Assembly (NCBI GenBank): GCA_903822005.1
Contig: CAIJNL010000001.1
Span: 1 to 48,802, forward strand
Direction: 5' to 3'
DNA from: an uncultured Nitrospiraceae bacterium
GTDB lineage: Bacteria; Nitrospirota; Thermodesulfovibrionia; Thermodesulfovibrionales; Dissulfurispiraceae
Length of the DNA stretch: 48,802 nucleotides
Under the pieces are notes generated by a model. It was given only the letters and a program-made list of their open reading frames with translations. It was not told the origin of the DNA and searched no databases. Made by a program: the position numbers and the translations under genes. Each line of letters opens with the position of its first letter. Position 1 is the first letter of the stretch. Shown piece after piece: positions 45,224 through 48,802 of the stretch.

Positions 45224-45646
45224 ATGATATTTATGGAAAGAAAGCTGCCATTACAAATGCCGGTAACAAGGTTGCGAGTGCTGCGAATATTGCTGTTGTT
45301 AGCGATTGTGATAGTAGGCGCTGTAATTATTTTTCATGACTTCCCGGGCCACGATCATCTGTCATTTCTTCACGATTTCCTTGGCGAGGACTCATTAATG
45401 CATGTTTTCTCCATGGAACAAATTACAGTCCAGCATGTACCTATATTGAGTACCCCGGGAGTCTCTTTTATAAATTTTCGTCCTCCATGGGAGAAACTGA
45501 AACTTGTTAATTCCAGCCTTCCCGCATCTTCGCTTTCGACGAAAAAAGTCTCCTGTTCCAACCCTTGTATTCGGACATCTCCCGATCAGATCTTAAACAG
45601 CGGAAACCTTTTACAGATAAGCTCAAAAAGGAGCCTGCTTTGCTGA
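45224..45646 (+). CDS. Hypothetical membrane-anchored protein with a His-rich segment
   Basis: 140 residues with one strong hydrophobic segment (about residues 20-39), followed by a His/Asp/Phe-rich stretch (FHDFPGHDHLSFLHDF). The remainder has no recognisable motif. AAAAGGAAAAGG lies upstream. An internal ATG at 45236 is an alternative start. It precedes the multicopper oxidase gene by 270 bases on the same strand, so a copper-related role is conceivable, but this is only positional. The gene itself is uncertain. Confidence 0.45.
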   Translation: MIFMERKLPLQMPVTRLRVLRILLLLAIVIVGAVIIFHDFPGHDHLSFLHDFLGEDSLMHVFSMEQITVQHVPILSTPGVSFINFRPPWEKLKLVNSSLPASSLSTKKVSCSNPCIRTSPDQILNSGNLLQISSKRSLLC

Positions 45647-45916
45647 CACAATTAACAGGGCTGTTCCCTCCGCAGCAATATTTTCATTCCGGCAGTTCTA
45701 TGTTTAACAGTAATCGGTCTGCAAAAGTGCAATTGCATATGCTCCGGGCAGGATATTTCTTTCCCGTGCCGGAGATCTGTCGGGAATAATATGAAATTGC
45801 CGGACAAATAATCCCTGATTGTGAAAGGAGATGAGCAATTGATCACAACAGATGTTGGTTCTGCGTTTGCAGAAATAAATTCAGTTAACCCTCAAACATA
45901 CGAAAGGAGATTCCGC

Positions 45917-48802
45917 ATGAAAGTGCAAAGGCTTATTTTCATTGCTATTTTGTTTGTGCTCTCGATCGCCAGTGTGGCAATCGCCGGGCCGGGTGCTGTT
46001 CTGGACCCACCGTTATACCCTAATGGGAGGCTTACGTATTATGCCAATAGTCCGGCAGGAAACAACTACCCGATTATAAATCCTGCAACAGGGCTGGTGG
46101 TGGCTGGTTCCAACAGCGGTACAGCGCTCAGGAAGTTTGTTACTGCCCTGCCGGGACTGGGGCTTCCGAATTGTACGGTTAGCGCATCCCCGGGCACCGG
46201 CACTTGTAACGAAAACACACTTGGCCAGTACATACCGATTGCAAATGCGGATACGACGACCTTTTCGGGATCCGACTATTATGTGATCGGTCTGTCGAAT
46301 CATCAGGAACAGATGCATACGGACCTGCCGGGGGCTGGCTATGGCACAGGGACAAAGATAAGGGGTTATTACCAGAAAAACAATGGTGACGCCCTTGGAG
46401 GGACCACAGATCATTCAAAGCATTATCTCGGTCCGTTGATTGTTGCCAATAAATCCAAGCCTGTGCGCATCAAGTTCGTGAATGAACTCGGCGTCAATGG
46501 TGCGGGCGATCTTTTTATTCCTGTTGACACTACTGTAATGGGCGCTGGAACGGGGCCCGACGGGACACATGTTTACACTCAGAACCGGGCCACGGTTCAT
46601 CTCCACGGCGGATTTACGCCCTGGATAAGCGACGGCACGCCGCATCAGTGGATCACACCCAACGGCGAAGCCTCAACCATATATCTAAAAGGGTTGAGCC
46701 AAAAAAACGTACCTGACATGTGGTATGATGCGAGCGGAAACGTGATCTCTGCATGTGCCGGGCTACTGACGTGCGGAACAGCCGGAGCTACAAATAATCC
46801 CGGGAGTGGCGCGGCAACGTTTTATTATACTAATGAGCAAAGCGCGCGGCTTATGTTCTATCACGATCATGCATACGGATTGACGCGTCTCAATGTCTAT
46901 GCAGGAGAGGCCGCAGGCTACCTGCTGACAGACCAGTACGAGGAAGATATGATCTCAGGCACCAATGTTAAGGGCATGAACCTTGGTGGTGCCGGTCTTG
47001 GAAAGGTCGTCATTCCATCTCTCCCGCTGCCTTACCACTGGGGAATCCCACTGGTCATTCAGGACAAGACCTATGTGCCCCAGAACGTTGGCGGAACAGC
47101 GGCAACCTACGGGCAGGATATCCTATGGAACACGACCACCTGGGGAGTATATGGTGATCTCTGGTTCCCGCATGTCTATGAGACTGCACAGGATAATGCC
47201 GCGCCTTCAGGACTCAATCCTGCAGGCAGATGGGATTATGGTCCACTTGTCTGGCCTCCTTCGCCGGTGACCAATGATACGCTGCCGCAGTTGTCCACTG
47301 TGCCGGAGGCATTTATGGATACGCCGATAGTAAACGGCACTGCATATCCTTATCTCACAGTGGCGCGCAAGGCCTACAGGTTCCGTATACTGAGTGCAGC
47401 CAATGACCGCTCTCTCAATCTTCAGTTGTATTATGCGGTCGACGCTGCAACTCGATTGGTCAAGTGCAATAATAATACGGTGGTTGGCTGCACGGAAGTA
47501 AAGATGATCGCAGCCCCGGACGGCAGGGACGGGGGCATACCAGATCCTGCTAACGTGGGTCCCTCGATGATCCAGATAGGCACGGAGGGCGGCTTCCTTC
47601 CTGCTCCGGTAGTGCTTCCAAATACTCCGATCAGCTTTGACGGCGTCGGCAATGTTGCCAACAAGACGCTTCTCTTAATGCCGGCCGAGCGGGCGGATGT
47701 AATCATCGATTTCTCCAATGTTCCTGACGGGTCCACTATCATTCTCTATAATGATGCTCCTGCTGCCCTGCCGGGCGGCGACCCCCGTTATGATTACTAC
47801 ACTAATAATCCGGACCAGACGGGGAGCGGCGGCGCGCCTTCGACGTTGCCGGGGTACGGCCCGAATATCAGGACAGTAATGCAGTTCCGGGTATCGGGAG
47901 CGCAGACTCTAAATGCCACACTGCTGTCCGATTTGCAGTCTGCCTTGCCGGTGGCCTTTGCAGCCTCACAGCCGGCTCCTATAGTACCTGAAGTGGCATA
48001 TGGCGCAGGCACCAATACGTACGCGAAGCTTATGGATACCTCGATGACCGTTAGCGGCAAGGTAATCCCATTTAAGGGTAAGTCCATAAACGAGGGGTTT
48101 GACAGCACGTATGGCCGCATCAATGCGATGCTGGGGACCCAGTCGCCGGATGGCCTGAGTGCGTCAGTGCCGCTGGCTTATATTGATCCGGTTACCGAAA
48201 CTCTTAAGTCGGGACAGACGCAGTTATGGAAGATAACACATAATGGCGTCGACTCCCATCCCATACACTTCCACCTTGTCAATGTGCAGGTGATCAACAG
48301 GGTGGCCTGGAGCGGTGAAATATTACCGCCGGCCGACAACGAACTGGGCTGGAAAGAAACAGTACGGATGAACCCGCAGGAGGATATCATTGTTGCAATG
48401 CGTCCCGCAGTTCCACCTGTTCCTTTTGCGGTCCCTGACAGCATTCGACCGCTGGATGTGACCATGCCTGCAGATCCTGTTACTAATCCATCAACCAATT
48501 TTGGGCATGAGTACGTGTGGCACTGCCACATTCTGGGTCATGAAGAATTTGATCTGATGAGACCAATGGTATTAAGGCCCGGAGTACAGATCGGAGTTTT
48601 CCGGCCCTCCACCGGAATGTGGTATCTGGATTCAAATGGCAGCGGCACGTGGAGCGGTTGTGGAACTGATGGATGCTATGGTCAATTTGGCATGCCTGGA
48701 GATCTTCCGGTTGTAGGAGACTGGAACAACAGTGGCACAGCAAAGATAGGAGTTTTCCGGCCTTCAACCGGCATGTGGTATCTGGATTTGAATGGCAGTG
48801 GC
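45917..48802 (+). CDS. Exported multicopper oxidase with C-terminal repeats (partial)
   Basis: At least 962 residues; the frame is open at the window edge. A signal peptide (about 1-23) is followed by cupredoxin domains with all four copper motifs: HLHGG at residue 228, HDHAYG at 316, HPIHFHL at 781 and HCHILGHEEFDLM at 869. In the last, the type-1 axial position is Leu, where CotA has Met. After residue ~890 a 52-residue unit (IGVFRPSTGMWYLD ... GDLPVVGDWNNSG) begins and at least a second copy follows. The oxidase is CotA-like/laccase-like but much longer. AAAGGAG precedes the ATG. The substrate is unknown. Confidence 0.88.
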   Translation, partial: MKVQRLIFIAILFVLSIASVAIAGPGAVLDPPLYPNGRLTYYANSPAGNNYPIINPATGLVVAGSNSGTALRKFVTALPGLGLPNCTVSASPGTGTCNENTLGQYIPIANADTTTFSGSDYYVIGLSNHQEQMHTDLPGAGYGTGTKIRGYYQKNNGDALGGTTDHSKHYLGPLIVANKSKPVRIKFVNELGVNGAGDLFIPVDTTVMGAGTGPDGTHVYTQNRATVHLHGGFTPWISDGTPHQWITPNGEASTIYLKGLSQKNVPDMWYDASGNVISACAGLLTCGTAGATNNPGSGAATFYYTNEQSARLMFYHDHAYGLTRLNVYAGEAAGYLLTDQYEEDMISGTNVKGMNLGGAGLGKVVIPSLPLPYHWGIPLVIQDKTYVPQNVGGTAATYGQDILWNTTTWGVYGDLWFPHVYETAQDNAAPSGLNPAGRWDYGPLVWPPSPVTNDTLPQLSTVPEAFMDTPIVNGTAYPYLTVARKAYRFRILSAANDRSLNLQLYYAVDAATRLVKCNNNTVVGCTEVKMIAAPDGRDGGIPDPANVGPSMIQIGTEGGFLPAPVVLPNTPISFDGVGNVANKTLLLMPAERADVIIDFSNVPDGSTIILYNDAPAALPGGDPRYDYYTNNPDQTGSGGAPSTLPGYGPNIRTVMQFRVSGAQTLNATLLSDLQSALPVAFAASQPAPIVPEVAYGAGTNTYAKLMDTSMTVSGKVIPFKGKSINEGFDSTYGRINAMLGTQSPDGLSASVPLAYIDPVTETLKSGQTQLWKITHNGVDSHPIHFHLVNVQVINRVAWSGEILPPADNELGWKETVRMNPQEDIIVAMRPAVPPVPFAVPDSIRPLDVTMPADPVTNPSTNFGHEYVWHCHILGHEEFDLMRPMVLRPGVQIGVFRPSTGMWYLDSNGSGTWSGCGTDGCYGQFGMPGDLPVVGDWNNSGTAKIGVFRPSTGMWYLDLNGSG
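48588..48802 (+). repeat. Tandem 52-codon repeats at the oxidase C-terminus
   Basis: The unit beginning near 48588 (with GGAGTTTTCCGGCC at 48593) recurs 156 bases later (48749), in frame, with high nucleotide identity. The protein unit GVFRPSTGMWYLDxNGSG resembles beta-propeller/VCBS-like repeats of secreted proteins. The array continues past the window. Confidence 0.85.

Noticed and set aside
45565-45789. 74-codon frame overlapping the hypothetical membrane protein
   Set aside because: It starts inside another frame, has no ribosome binding site and no recognisable features.
45839-45916. In-frame TTG giving the multicopper oxidase 26 extra N-terminal residues
   Set aside because: The ATG at 45917 has a strong AAAGGAG and begins a normal signal peptide; the extension would spoil it.

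Overview
The window is bacterial chromosome, moderately GC-rich and densely packed. It probably comes from an uncultivated anaerobic or microaerophilic lineage of the Nitrospirota / Desulfobacterota (deltaproteobacteria-like) kind. Supporting this are a periplasmic selenocysteine formate dehydrogenase, an adenosylcobalamin-dependent (class II) ribonucleotide reductase, a fused LutAB-type lactate-utilisation Fe-S protein, a hopanoid HpnJ homologue and several radical SAM enzymes. The assignment rests on gene content only; there is no rRNA gene and I recognised no tRNA gene.

Layout. 1-140: the end of an insertion sequence with the start of its transposase. 278-4721: three overlapping genes (radical SAM, SPASM-like partner, radical SAM fused to a family-9 glycosyltransferase) face a convergent small gene. 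That small gene encodes a Tat-like signal followed by a Tyr-Ser-Ser repeat tail and has its own near-consensus promoter. It looks like a peptide-modification (RiPP-like) system and is the best candidate for something undescribed. 4781-8528: tgt and the B12-dependent ribonucleotide reductase nrdJ, the latter with an NrdR-box-like site inside its promoter. 8581-15543: a run of housekeeping and accessory genes (XRE-cupin regulator plus acyl-CoA synthetase, dCMP deaminase, SixA, an isoprenylcysteine-methyltransferase-like protein, metallophosphoesterase, Nudix, DinB, Dabb). 15611-18595: an ATP-grasp ligase / inactive transglutaminase-7TM / retropepsin-like protease cassette on the minus strand, followed by a PilZ protein. 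19756-25798: a selenocysteine formate dehydrogenase operon and two tandem DsbA-like genes that each read through an in-frame UGA (UxxC active site). 25893-35136: mostly single genes, including hpnJ, corA, and an MFS transporter followed by a DUF5714-type protein that can be extended upstream through a fourth in-frame UGA with a SECIS-like hairpin. 35137-35778: an intergenic region packed with fold-back repeats. 35779-40929: a sensor kinase and the LUD/LutAB pair. 41105-42080: two tandem coiled-coil periplasmic proteins with a shared promoter/leader; a third copy of that leader, with a decayed gene, lies at 44915-45027. 42231-44902: a two-subunit xanthine-oxidase-family molybdoenzyme. 45917-end: a large multicopper oxidase cut by the window edge.

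Two themes stand out. The first is selenium: four UGA codons are best read as selenocysteine (FdhA, two DsbA-like proteins, the DUF5714 protein). Three of them share the same hairpin geometry, with the stem starting 13 nt and the loop G at 19 nt after the UGA. Standard gene calling would split or truncate all four genes. The second is radical SAM chemistry: the YSS-repeat cluster pairs two radical SAM proteins and a glycosyltransferase domain with a likely exported repetitive substrate. Three full copies and one fragment of a ~140 bp element with terminal inverted repeats are scattered between 27 and 36 kb.
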